DNA of 64,000 bases from Cyprinodon diabolis. Its lineage: Eukaryota; Chordata; Actinopteri; Cyprinodontiformes; Cyprinodontidae. The notes below the pieces were generated by a model that had not been told where the DNA came from, did not search any database, and was given only the letters and a program-made list of their open reading frames with translations. The position numbers and the translations under genes are program-made. Where the stretch lies: NCBI GenBank assembly GCA_030533445.1, contig CM060070.1, forward strand, positions 21,580,001 to 21,644,000, written 5' to 3'. Below are positions 13,413 through 26,391 of this stretch, in pieces (position 1 is the stretch's first letter; each line of letters starts with the position of its first letter).

Positions 13413-14999
13413 TCATCTTGTAATAAAACCAAAGCTTAAAGTGCAAGTTTGATTTTTACATCATTGTTAAAATAAAACTTGAAGGAATAAAGAAATGGTA
13501 CAAGGACCTAACATGCTGTGCCAGTGCATATCCTTTATCATTAAATTATTAAGGGTTATGTTTTTGGTGTAGGGACCACTGGCCTCCATCTAGAAACGCC
13601 CATGTCTAGCTGACATCAGCTGGGTGTCCATCCTGTGAGGTTTGGAGTTTCACCTTTTTTGTACATTTTATGAACATGGTGTTTGTTTTTGCTCTAGAAT
13701 TGTTTTAGATAAACGGCATTGAACCGAGTGAACAGGCAGACATACAGGAGCACAACCTGCACTTTGTTGTAATATATATCAGAGCGTTTAAAACTGGGTT
13801 CTAAATAAAAGCAATGTTTTGTTGCTGAAGAAAGGATTCACACCCTGCAGACACCAGTTATTACACGTTTCCCTCGTAGCATATCCACTCCAACAAAAAA
13901 ACAGCTTATTTCGTTCATGCCAGGTGTAAAAAAGTCCTGTTTTTTGGTCAACGACAGCTGATCATGGTTTAAACCCACTACACAGCCAAGCATTTTCCTC
14001 CCTTCAGATATTAGCTTTGTCTTTCATGTCACATTTATATATTTGACATTAAACATTTATATGCCTAGAGAAACAGAACTATAATTGAAATGAAATGCAG
14101 TTTTCAAATGATCTAATTGAAGGGAGAAATTATGGAACCATCTTGAAAAATCTAATGAACCACAGATTTTTGGACATAACTTTGACTAATCTCACCTGTG
14201 CAGTAAGTGGCTTTAAGTAGAGCCTGCCTAACAACATGAAGTAGGCTTAAAGGACACATCATGGACTTGAGTCGTTCAGAAACGCAGCCATTAGCATCAA
14301 TGAGTTTCACCATTCAAAGGGTTTTGGTCTCAGAAGCACCTTAAGAGATACAGAGATGCATCCAGGAGAGAGGAGTTTGAGGCCCCATGACTTGTTTAGG
14401 TCATGTAACATCATCTCACTTGGATTTTAGTCTAGACTTCAAAACAGCTGAGAACCATTCATAGATGGACTAGCTGGTGTGCTCTGAATTTCTACCCTGC
14501 TTCACACTAATCTAAGCTCTTATAATTAAGGTTGATGAATAGAGACAGACATTCTCCTTTGGGTGTAGAGCAGAACAACTGTCCCAGACCATCACACTTC
14601 CATCACTGTACTTTATTGCTGGTATCCTTTTCTAAAATGCTGTGTTGATCACCCGATATAGCTGGATACTTTCCTATAAACAGTGGCTCTCTTCTTAAAC
14701 GTCTCCTATGGCTCACATTCATACCCCGGCTTCATGTTTCACATAAGGTTAGTGTTTTCAGTTAATAATAATGACCAATACTTGCATACAAACAAGTTTT
14801 TCATTTGATGATCTGAAGGATTTCAGTGTGACCAAAAAAAAACTAAGGATGTAAAAGGATATGAATCTACATAGATGTTTCTACTTAAAGCATCAATAGC
14901 AGAACATTCAAAATAAAGTCATTTGAAAACATTTTCCTTATCAAACAACCTTCTATTGATGTTTGTGTTTATGAATAATTGAAAAGAATAAGAACTGGT
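13413..14999. other. gene-free intergenic sequence
   Basis: AT-rich sequence with no recognisable exon. The only internal structure I can name is the Tc1-like remnant at about 14090-14760, listed separately. Confidence 0.6.
14090..14760 (-). mobile_element. probable decayed Tc1/mariner-like remnant
   Basis: Phrases such as AGACCATCACACTTCC (about 14588) resemble the antisense strand of fish Tc1-like transposase genes. No open frame or clear terminal repeats remain. The family call rests on recalled similarity to common fish repeats, so confidence is low. Confidence 0.35.
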
Positions 15000-16568
15000 G
15001 AGCAGCGTATAGGTTTGTAATTTATTATGTAGAAAAAGCAGGACATCAACACATTTAGATATGAGGATTTTTTTTATTTTTAGCATATTTTATATGAAAA
15101 TAGTGTTGCAGACTTATACAACAGTTTTTGCTGTACAACTGACATGTAGTTTGATGGAAGAACACCAACAGAAAACATTTAAAATTGGAGCAACAGGAGT
15201 TAAAAAAAAAACAACAACAAAAAAACACTGCCATGGATGAAGATGCAAACCCCCCCAGCTGAACTTTAATGACAGGAAAAATAAAAAATAAAAAGCTTTA
15301 TTTGTCTGGTCTAAACCAGTACAGCAGTAACATCCTGCAGACAAGGGTTTTTAACAAACAACAGTTCTTTGTATCCCAGTTTTCAGACAGAATCTGTGTG
15401 TTTTGTGCTTTTTTATATCCTCTCAAATAATTTCTATCAATCAGAGAGGTATATGGTACATCACTGAAGTAAAAAGGACTGCAGAGTTCAAAGAAAGCCG
15501 CTTAAACAAATCTATGTTTGAAAAAAAAAAATGTACCACAACTTAGAAGAGTGTGAGATAAGTCATCAGATGCTACATAAAACAACAAAAACCCAAAGAT
15601 ATCTTACTTATCAGTTAAAAATATCAAAACAGAGAGACCAACACCCAAAGATGAACAAATATACTGACAGAGGAAAGGCCATTGTTCTATATGTTAAATC
15701 TGCATGTATACTGTAATTATTATAAATCTATATGCTTCATATAGATAAAACATGTTTGAACTAGTCTGTTACATAGTTTAAAAAAGGTGGAAAAAAACAA
15801 AACACTTAATCAGCACAACTTAAGACTCGCTGCCACTTACCAAGAGTTATGTACCGTATAGATCTGCAGCTTTCATCCCTTCAATGTATTTTTTTATATT
15901 TCAATAAGTGAATCATAAACCAAGTGTCTCTAAACCAAAGAAGAGTTGTAGACAGTTTATATAGTGATAACAAATGTAGGGTGATATGACAGCATGTCTG
16001 TGAAAAATTCAGATTTCTTTTGCGTGTGTGAGAGACATTTGAGAAATTTTGATTTTAAACAAAAAAATACTAGTTTTTTTTTTTTTTTTACCAAATTCAC
16101 AGCTGTCATTTAGTACAGAAAAAATGTTATCAGTGATAGGTGGAAGTAAATAATTAAACATGATTTAAAAGGTAAAAACAGATATTTACATACCCTGTAT
16201 AAAAAGACAAGGGAAACACTTTTTTTTCTCACAGTCTGATATTAAATAAGACTAAACTATAGCTGCTTAAAAGCATTTAGAATAAAAAATAATAATTTCT
16301 ATCTGATAAATACCAGAATTGCGAAGAGTTTTGTATTACCATCATTTGGATACAGAAATCAAAATAACTTTGCCTTTTTAGCAACATGGAAAAGCCAGTT
16401 AGTGTCTTTGTAAGCTTTTAGTAAATGATAGATAACATTGTAGTTCTTTGTACCTCACCTGTGAATATATAAAAAAAAACACCTCAACCATGATGCTGCC
16501 TTATGTGACATCATGAAAATATCAAACCAAATCTGTCAAGATTTCTGGAAACGAATTAATAATTCCAT

Positions 16569-17193
16569 TGTTATGGCCCCTGGCCTTTTAAGACTACAGG
16601 CTTTTCTTATGCAGGTTCAGCTCTGATAGATCTTCCTTGTTGGCTGCCTGAGGACTGCAGAGGAGCAGTGACATGATTGGACCAGCAGGAGAGTGTCAAG
16701 CCAATCAGAATGCTGATGAGGCCCACCTGCACATTATAAAAGGCTCCTGAAAAGCTTTCAGTTTGGGGACAGCTATTAGGAAGGTTTTGTTAAGCTGTTC
16801 CCCCACCTTTGTTTTCAATCTGTTTTGGGAAGATAGAACTCTTAGCCCTAGCTTGTATATATTTTCCTTAACCTGCTTTAGATGTACTTGTTCAAGCTAG
16901 TAGCTTGAGTTTGGGAGGTTTGGTGCTCCCTTTGTCTTTTCTTTTGGGTTGTTTTGTGTTAAAACTTAGTCTGACTGGTTTGGGCAGTCTGTAATTTTAT
17001 TTGCTCTTGACCATTCTTGAATATGTTTGCCCTTATCTTTTTTTTTTGTTTTGTTTCAATTGGGTTAAGCTGTTTTGTGTTTTGGGTCTGTTTAACCCTT
17101 TTTTTGTAATAAATCATTTTTACCTTCCCCAAACTGCTCTGGACACATTATTTATATTACCTACCCAAGACCCCTAGACCTTGGGGCGTAACA
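16569..17193 (+). mobile_element. solo LTR (Ty3/Gypsy-like) with perfect 5-bp TSD
   Basis: The 625-bp element starts with TGTTATGGCCCC and ends with GGGGCGTAACA, giving the TG...CA termini of an LTR in an inverted-repeat context. It is flanked on both sides by TCCAT (16564-16568 and 17194-17198), a perfect 5-bp target duplication. Inside, in order, are a CCAAT box (about 16701), a TATA box (TATAAAAGG, 16735-16743) and an AATAAA poly(A) signal (17108-17113), as expected for U3-R-U5 read on the plus strand. There is no internal retroelement sequence on either side, so it is a solo LTR left by LTR-LTR recombination. It lies antisense to ANKRD13C, downstream of its stop codon. The Gypsy assignment is inferred from the TSD length and termini. 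Confidence 0.85.
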
Positions 17194-17924
17194 TCCATAA
17201 GTCTGGTTCAACCTGACACCATCATGTAGGTCATTTTAAACCATTATACAGCATGAAACACTGTCTGTGTCCCAAAGGTGGTGATTTTGTACCAAATGAG
17301 GATATGAATCTAAGAAAGAAGCTACAAGGCCTTGTGCTGATCCTGGTTCTGAGTTTGTATCTAGTACACTGATGAAGGACTTCTACTAATATGTACTGAA
17401 AGGCCACGTAGAGAGGAATAAGCCATGGCTCTTTAAAAAATATCAAAATTTAGATTAAAATTAGCTTGTTTTCCCTTTTAGATGGAAATATATTGTTTGA
17501 TTATTGTCTCAAATAGGGAAAAAGTTCAAGCATGGAACCAGAACTGTGTAGTAAGGAGGTCACGATTACTGCAGGAGGGACTGATGCACCTTGCAAAATA
17601 TATTGCATTTAAACTAAAGGAAAGTAAAGTTAAAACTTTGGCACAAATAGCTCCCCAAAGAAAATGTTACAAAGTAGCTTGTCACAGGTCTAAATCTAAC
17701 CTGTTAACCAGAAAACCTACAGGCCTGGCTCAGTTGCCAAAGTTCTGATGAGAAGAACGAGTTTCTAACTCAGATGAATCGTTTGTGGAAGGAGATCCAC
17801 AACATCCAATCATCTATTGTTTATCACTGGGTCAAATGGGGTAACAGAAGGAAACTCCCATTTTCTGGGATCCCAGTGCGACCCCCGCTTAAAGGATATT
17901 TATAGTCCCTCCAGCATAAAATGG

Positions 17925-18110
17925 TTCTGCCCAAGGTTCTCCTCCCAATGTCTTTGACCCCCAGGACACATCCTGATCAGATGCCTTAGCTGATGGAGCG
18001 GCAGTGGCTCTACTTAGAGCTCCACTGGGAGTTCCTCTCTCTAGTCGTGTTCTTCTAATGATTCATACCTCATGACCACAGGTTCGAACATTGGCAGAAC
18101 GTTACATGCT
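17925..18110 (-). mobile_element. RTE/Rex3-like LINE fragment, antisense
   Basis: Read on the minus strand this looks like the C-terminal part of the same fish RTE-type reverse transcriptase that is better preserved at 34215-34880. Recognisable pieces include the counterparts of 'rating upper-case' short motifs around CTCATGACCACAGG (about 18071) and GCGGCAGTGGCTCTAC (about 17999). Frameshifts and a large deletion leave no open frame. Confidence 0.5.
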
Positions 18111-18886
18111 GCTTTTTGGTTTGTAGTGTCTGTGTTACTACAGATGTAACCGCAACCTTTCTCTTCATCCTCCACTACATCCTCCAATCACTTGTATACA
18201 AGCTTACAAAGACTAAGGGAATTTATGGCAAGTTTGAAAACAAATGAAATTATTTTGGTGACCCTGATAAAATGGAAATTTTCATTTATGTAAAACAAAA
18301 AAAAGGAACCCGTCTTCTTTTTTACAGCGTATATAAATATCTAGTTCAAATAATAGATGGTTTTACTTTGTCTACACTGTAAAATATAATAAGCCTTAAT
18401 AGTAAGAACGTTTTTTTTTTTTTTTTTTTGTCCACTTTGCTCAAATAATAAATGAATCTAATATAAACTTTCTGTCAGACATCTCCCACAGCATTATCAG
18501 TGCATCACAACACGTCAGTTAGACACAATCCCTTTTTAAACAACTTATTTAAATACAAGCCTCGACTGAACTGGTAGTTTTTAATTCCACTTTTAGCTCA
18601 CAAATAAAAGCTCACCTGCTCTGCTGCCGTTTCTTTTCACCTCAATGCCCTTTGACTGATGATACAGATCAGTTACCTACACTTCCTGCTGCGTTGCCTC
18701 AGATTTGGTGGTGAGAGTGAGAATCAGCAACACCTCAGCACCCGTCCACTTGGAGTTGGTCCTGTCATCCTGCTGCTGTACAGTATGTGTTCATAGTCTG
18801 AGTGGGTGACAGGTTCTCCAGGGGTTTTTATTCATGAAAAAGGTGTTTCGTAGGATTAACTTATAGTTTAAGTCCAAGCCGAGAGG

Positions 18887-19017
18887 TTAAAGGTCAGGGA
18901 AGCGGCTTGGATCCTCTTTGTAGTCAGTGGGAATGGTAAAAATGGATGCATCAAACTCGTCGTAGCGAAACTCCTGGAATGTGACGGTGGCTGTGATGGT
19001 GGGAAAGACGGGGATGT
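18887..19017 (-). CDS. ankrd13c: ANKRD13C coding exon 13 with stop
   Basis: Codes D-IPVFPTITATVTFQEFRY through DPSRFPDL and TAA (18887-18889). It follows a 106-bp intron. Acceptor TTCCTGCAG. Confidence 0.95.
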
Positions 19018-22000
19018 CTGCAGGAAACCAATGAGAAAATCTTCAATTCACTGCAAATGCATTTCATAAAACAAAATCAAAACATTTCTTTCTTTTCCAG
19101 AACCGTAGCGACCTTCTGCTTACCGAGTTTGACAGGAAAGCCAGGGGGGAGCTTCATCTGAACAAACTCCCTGAGTTTATTAAAGTGCTTGAAGGGAGCG
19201 ATCACCTCCAGGACATTCAGTAACCTGAAGGAGGGTGAAAGTAAATATATTTAACTGGATCAACAGGGAATGAAAGTTAGAAATATACAGCATGGGTCAG
19301 ATGTTTATAAAGATTCTACTTTAAGAATTTTGTGAAAAAAGAATCCAGTTCCTGCAACATGAAATACTACTACTAATTCTACATTGTCTATATATCTACA
19401 ATAATTTGGTGTGTGAGGTGGAACAAGAATCCTTTTTAAAATATTTATGTAGATTAACTTTTTATTGATTAACTTTTATAATAAAATAACAATAAAGCAA
19501 ATTAGATTGTTAACAACTTCATATTTTTGCATGTTTACAGGCTTCCACTGGCTATGAATTAGACAAAAAACTGAAAGAATAAGACTTTTAAAGTAATCTA
19601 TCAATCATAAGATATACTATGTAATAAAATCAAAGATTAATAGCACTATTATAAAATCAGATAATGATCAGATAATAGTGTATCAAAAAGTCAGCTTGTG
19701 TTGCTGATGTTGAGATTATGTAAGCTTCATTACATTATAGCAGTTTGTAATCAACATGGATGAAGTCTTTATTCCCAGACATAACCAGGAAATCAAGGGA
19801 ACATTTAGCTTTTAGCATATACAAGACCGCACAGGGATGCGGTCTTGTATATGCAGAGCTCTTCTAAGCACAAATTAAAGCATAAGGAAAACCCGCTCAG
19901 CTAATGTGAACGTGTGCCGTTTTCTCATCTCCCCTGCTCTGTCTCTGCAGTAAAAATCTCTCCCCACAGCAAAGAGTGCTTCCTGATAGAGTTGTAGTAA
20001 CATACTGTGTTATATTCTAAATTAACACCATAATTAATATGTGAAAACCAATGATCTAGATTACCATTTGAATGAAAAAATATATTATATATGTTACATG
20101 CTATCATGTAACATGTATTACGTAACATGGTTACTCCCAGAACCTAAACATTAACATTAATACCCATACAAGCTGTATGTAAAATTCTCACTGGTATGCT
20201 AAAAGTTTCTATTTTCACCAAACCAGTTTGAAATCACCTGCTTAAAATAAACACTTACGATTCGATGCCCAGAGGGAAGTCTTGACTCATGGCTATGGTG
20301 GCTTTAAAGTTTTTCTTGCTCTCTTTGCAGACCAGCTCCCTTCCTAAATTAGGTGCTCTAAGCATAAAAATACAACAAACATGAAGAAATCATGACAGAT
20401 TCTCTATGTATTGGTCATCATTGATTATTCTTTTGAAAGGCAAGTTTTATCCTCCTACCTTCCATTGTCTGCGGTGATGTATTCCTCCCAGGAGATGGTG
20501 CTGGGTAAGGGAGGGGTTAAGGATTGCCTTCTTGTTGGCTAAGAGGAAGAAAAAAAAAATATCAGAGTTGGCATAAAAAAATAACATGACATCGATAACA
20601 GGCCATTCAAAATTATGTTAGCAATCCACTTGTAATTAAACTCTATTATCCTTAAATTAAATGGAAAAAATACTCCTCTTTGACAAATAAAATACTGATG
20701 TACTCCAATCTTTATATAACAGTTAGGACTGTTGATTATTAAAGAGTTATGGCATTGAGAGACTCTTCTTTACTGCTGTTATCTGGTCCTCTTGGCTATG
20801 TATAACTCTATTTAAAAATGAGTGTATTGTCACGTGTGAATGCCAACGTGTGTTTATTTGTATTTGTCAAAGACAATAGGAACGTATAGTGCTATGATTA
20901 AATGAATGTCACTTTGCCCATTTTAAGACATAAGCACTAAATTATACATATCAAAATTATACATGTCAATACATATCAATTACGCATGTGTTACATCCTG
21001 GACAGGGCGGCCTTTTACAGCTGCTTTTTGCATCTCTCCTTCTGTCTCCTTGAACCCCAGTCGGCCTCAGCAGATGGCCGCTCACACTGAGCCTGGTTCT
21101 GCTGGAGGTTTCTTCCTGTTAAAAGGGAGTTTTTCCTCTCCACTGTCCCTGCAAGCATGCCTAGTGTGAGAGATTGCATTTGAGTCAATGAGTCGATGCA
21201 ATCAACTGGTTTTCCTTAGATAGAAAACTTTGAATCAATTTGACTGTATGATCTGGTGAACTGTAAAGTGCCTTGAGATGACATGGTTTGTGAATTGGTG
21301 CTATATAAATAAACTGAATTGAATTGAATTACATTGGTTATTTTCAACAGGAATGACTAAATTAAAGATACTTATTCATTTATTCATTCATCCATGATGA
21401 TATCAGTTGAGATAAATCCACATTAACACATCTTCTTCCTTGTCTAAACTGTTATTGCAATGTTTCAAACACTCGCTGCAACCTTTAAAATTTTTTCCTC
21501 TTTGTTCTGTCGAGCCTAAGCTTCTACTGTACTGCAACTCCATTTAACACCGAGAATGCAAAGCAGTAGTTTATAACTAGAAATAGCCAGCAAACACAGT
21601 CCTTAAAACTATTAACAAAGCAGACACTCATTTCTGTAAAGATGATAGATTTGATTTATAAATTGTGCTGCCCAAAAACATTAAGGTTAAGTTTGGGCTT
21701 TGCTATAGGAGGCAACCAAACCAATATTTAGGTATATAGCTTTGGTTCAAGCTAAGGGAGAATTTCATTTATTGGATTATGTAACATAAATAAAGGAGAA
21801 GAAAAATTTGGTCCTCATTTATTGATATTGTCAAATTTAGTCTGATCGAACCCCTGTGGAGACTTTAGACAGTAAGAATTTTTGAACTACCTATGAGCTG
21901 CTAAAAACATATGCTGTTCCCATGACTCAAAATAATCATTCTTGTTCACACAAGTAATCATCTGCAAATATTTTGTCAGGGATCCTGTGTTTACTGATAG

Positions 22001-25000
22001 TTTATGCACACCACGTTCTATACAGAAACAGGGAGAAGTAGAACAGATGAGCAGATTTCAACATAAGCGCTGGAGTGCAGAAAGTGTTCAGCCTGACTGA
22101 ATTACAGTTTAATCTCTTCGACAGACAATAAAAAGCACAGCTTTTTGTGTTTATACATGAGCTCAAGCTTCAAAAGATACTTTCTATAAATCATTTATAT
22201 GGCAAAAAGTGCTTCCTACTTGTAGCTCTAAGACAGGATGATATTTCACAGGTAAGTGCTGCTCACATTTCTGACAGGTTCTGCACAAACTCATTCTTAT
22301 TCCAGATATCTTTTAGACTCCTTCTGGCTTGCCTTGAAAATCGTAAATTAAAAACGGTGGTAAAGCAGAATGGTTGTTAAAACAGAGCTATTATTGTAGC
22401 ACTACTCGAAATAACTGTTGGAGGGGCGAGATTTTAAGTATCAAAAGCCTGAATTATGTATAATCATATAGTGTCCTGTATAGGTTATAATCACTCCCCA
22501 ACATTTTGTCACACAACAACCACAAACTTAACAGTGGATCATGGTGTTAAAAAGTATTAATTTATGTCAGGCTGCATACAGTTTCACACCTTTCTGTCCT
22601 TTCTTATATCTCCATGCTTCACCCCTAAACCACTCAGGTCTATGATCCAATTCTTTCTATTTTGTCCACCTTACACAGGTGGACTGTGATGTGTCTGTGG
22701 TGGCCTTAAACCTACAGCAGTCTTCCTAAGACAACTGACTTAGGTGACCTTTATGAATACCTCTTAAAGATCTCAACCCTTTTTACATTTTAGTTTTTTT
22801 GTTAAACTGAAATGCATTTTATGCTTTTTTTCTCAATGTATATTTATGTCTATAAGCCTTCTGTGGATCATTTCAGTGAAGTGAGGAGATCTTGAAATGC
22901 ATGACAGTGTTAAGTATATTGCTTCTGCAGATAGGTGAGTCTTAACTAGATCAGACCCCCCATTTAGTTATTTCAATATCCCCACAGACATTTGACATAC
23001 CAGAAAAAAACAGGCTAAAAGAAACTCCTAAAAAAACAAAGGAATTTCCTCCTCGAACTGAACCATCTTTCCAGAGGAAACCGGTTCCAGTACAGTCACC
23101 CCCAACGCCTGTTCTTCAGTTTCAGTTTATTTTAGGATTGGACAGCCTGTTCTCCCTGTCCCTGAACCAGATCTGGAACAAGTGCCATCCTGTTAATCCT
23201 AAAATTGACATTCTCCAGAGTTAACTCCCTCTTGCTAATGTTCATAAAAATGTGATCGTTACCCAAGTTGATCTCTCTTTTGTAAGCAGTGGTAAGGTTA
23301 TAAGGGCAGAGCATTATGTGACAATGGCATGGTTGACAGGCCATCTGAAGACTCCAAGAGAAAGCTTGATGGCTTTTTATTTTTAAAAGTAATTAGAAAA
23401 AAAAAAAACCTGTTAGCTTTACAGCTTTACAGAAGTTTTTTTCCCGCTGCCTGTTGAGTACCAGCCTGGGAATTCTGCTGTGACGACAAAGTGAAATAAA
23501 AGCTGTTCAGATCTAAAACTCCTGATGTATTGGTCTACTCTCACAGTTATTTTCCCCAAAATAATTAATGTCATCAAACAGTGGCATGCTTAGTTTAAAG
23601 GTCTTCTCTAAAATCGAAGCTGACCTTTTGAGGTCCACCTTTACCTTGCCTTTTCAGTTTCACAACTCTATAAAAGGAAAACAGATGGCAACAAGAGGAT
23701 ACAAAGCCTAACACAGAACAGGAGAGACTGCACAACAACAAAAATACAACAAAGCATTTAAAAGCCATTCAGTGGGTTTTGGGGGGCTTTGTTCTTCTTG
23801 GGAGGCTTTATGTTCAGTTCAGACAACAGCTTGCTAAGCAAACTCTGGAACATACTACACTGCAGTGAGGGATGTGATGAGGGGAAAGGTCTGTGGATGA
23901 GGTTTACATCTGTCACCACAAGGTGGCTGCAGAGGGTCTATAATTCAGGCTAGATGACTGACAAACAGAACGCCATAGCATTATGCCAGGTATGTCTCAA
24001 TAAGTCAGAAAACTTTTCAACTGTTTCCACAGGCTTTATCCCCAAGTACAAAATACAGTCAGGTATTGTGAGGTTGATCTAGTAGAGCCTTTGGTTCTAG
24101 CCCTAGGGTCAATTTGAAAATTGGGCTGGACAGTGTCATGATTGAACTCATTGTTATACTGAAGGTAAAAGTAAAAAGATTACATATAAATAGGGTAATG
24201 TCACAACTTGTATTCAACTTTCTAAATTTCTTTAAAGTAATTATATATTTCAACAAGTCATGATTTCTTTTCCACAAAGACGCTAAACACTAAAAAACTA
24301 GGCATAAAGATAATGTGATATAAAGATAGTTTGTAAAATATTTCACCTAGCATTAACCTTAACTTCTAAACCTGAGCTATCTCTATAGTTATGCTGATAT
24401 AGGCCTAGACTGCCGGAGGACATAGGGACACTTTTCCATCATTCTGCTTCATTCTATCTCTATTCTCCCACTCTGCAGAATTTTTTAGTTCAATCTCTAA
24501 CAATATGCTCTCTGATGTTTCCTCATAGTAGCTTCAACTAGTCTGTTCCTGTTTGGCTGTTACTCCATCCTGGAGAGAAATATCAGCTGTACTGCTGCCA
24601 TCAACACCTTTGTTTATAGACGTTGGCCTGATTTTCAGTGTAGCCCTGGATCTCTGACTGTGACTAACTGCATGTCCTCTCTTTCATCCTCTAACATGGG
24701 AGCTTGTCTGCCTGGCTGTGGGTTTCCTGGACAGGGCCACCTGTGGAGCTAGTTGACAATTGCCTTTTGTATCATTGCTTCTTTTTCTATCTCTGCTTCT
24801 GTCTCCTTGAACCCCAGTCGGCCTCGGCAGATGGCCGCTTACACTGATCCTGGTTCTGCTGGAGGTTTCTTCCTGTTAAAAGGGAGCTTTACCTCTCCAC
24901 TGTCGCTACAAGCATGCTTAGAGTGAGGGATTGCCTTCGTGTCAATGAGTCGATGCACTAAACTGGTTTTCCATTTATTGAAAACTTTAAACCAATCTCA

Positions 25001-26346
25001 CTGTATATCTGTGTCTCTGTAAAGTGCTCTGAGATGACATGTTGTGAATTGGCACTATATAAATAAACTGAATTGAATCTCTGACTGATCATTTACAATG
25101 ATAACAATCACTAATTACAATTGAGATAAAAGAGCCAAACAACATGAAGCATCACCTCAAAGTTTTGTTCAATGAGGTTCCCTCCTTTGCTCAGACTTTC
25201 CATAATCGCTTTATTCCTCAAGATGTCCTCCTCACTCAAATGCTCTCGTCTCTTCCTGGACTCCAGCACCAGGCCATTTACAGAGTAGAAATCTGCCAAG
25301 AAGTTTCCCACGCGCTCCTGGAGAGAGAAGAAACAGATCAGTCTGCCTGTTGTATCACCAATTTCCACTCTAAACAGAAGTTGAAAGAACAAAAGATTAA
25401 GAGAGAATGCAATAACCCCTATCTTATTCCCAGCCTCTGTGCACTTTTGTCCTCTCCCGTGTTATTTTTGGCATTCAGCCCATCACCTGCGGTCCTTTCC
25501 TGAATTTCTGAATATACATTTGAAATAGAAATATTTGTTCTAATTTATGCCTGTTTTAAAAACTTGTCAGGAATTGTTTGAATGTTCTTTTTGTTTCTCT
25601 TTCTTGGTGGGAGGGAGGTGGCAATCTTAGTTTAGGCAATCTTTCTAAAAACACGTTTTTGTCGCACAGTCAATATATGTCTTTTTTAGCCTTTTTAGTC
25701 ATATGAAATTTTAGAATAATGCTAGCAATAATAAGAGACCTAGGTCATTTGTCTTAAAAAAGACAAAACTTAAGAAAATACATTTCAAAGTGTACAACAA
25801 AATGTAATTTAACAAGATAATTTCTGTTAAAAAAAAAAAGAAGAACACCCCCTTATAAAGTAGTTAAAATCCTACCGTAAGTTTGTCACATTATATAAAC
25901 ACGATTAGCACCATAGCAACATTTTAAAGGATGACTGACCTGTACAGGTGGAAAGAGATAGCAGACAACTTTCATGGGAAATTTCAAGATTGAAACCATG
26001 CTATCTTAGAAAAAAATAAAGACTAGATAAATGTTTGCAAGACAGTACAAAGACAAAGAGGGCTTCTGAGAAGAAAAAAAAACATCAATGAGAAGCTGAG
26101 CTTAAATTGTAACAATTTGGAAACCAGGGCAGAGGACATGTTTGCCTACAGGTGCAGCAACTTTAACATGAATACATTTCTTTTTAACTGTGAAGCATGG
26201 AAGGGGATGTGTTATGGTTTGGGGATGTTAAGAATCAGAATCAGAATCAAGTTTATTGCCAAGTAGGTTTGCACTTACAAGGAATTTGACTTGGTGTTGT
26301 TGGTGCAGAGAAAAAACAAAACAAAACAAAATAACAAAATAAGATA

Positions 26347-26391
<45 letters not shown>

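Larger units (their letters stand above)
15000..18886 (-). other. putative ANKRD13C 3' UTR / downstream flank
   Basis: This is AT-rich, gene-free sequence downstream of the ANKRD13C stop codon. A minus-strand AATAAA lies at 15021-15026 and others occur nearer the stop, so the true cleavage site cannot be chosen from sequence alone. Known ANKRD13C transcripts in other vertebrates have long 3' UTRs, which makes this plausible. The stretch is interrupted by a solo LTR (16569-17193) and a decayed antisense LINE fragment (17925-18110). Confidence 0.35.

Noticed and set aside
19815..19854. MicroRNA precursor
   Set aside because: The 17-bp stem is too short for a typical pre-miRNA and there are no flanking stem extensions.
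26343..26386. Short (AT)n protein-coding frame
   Set aside because: It is an AT microsatellite next to an antisense retroposon tail.
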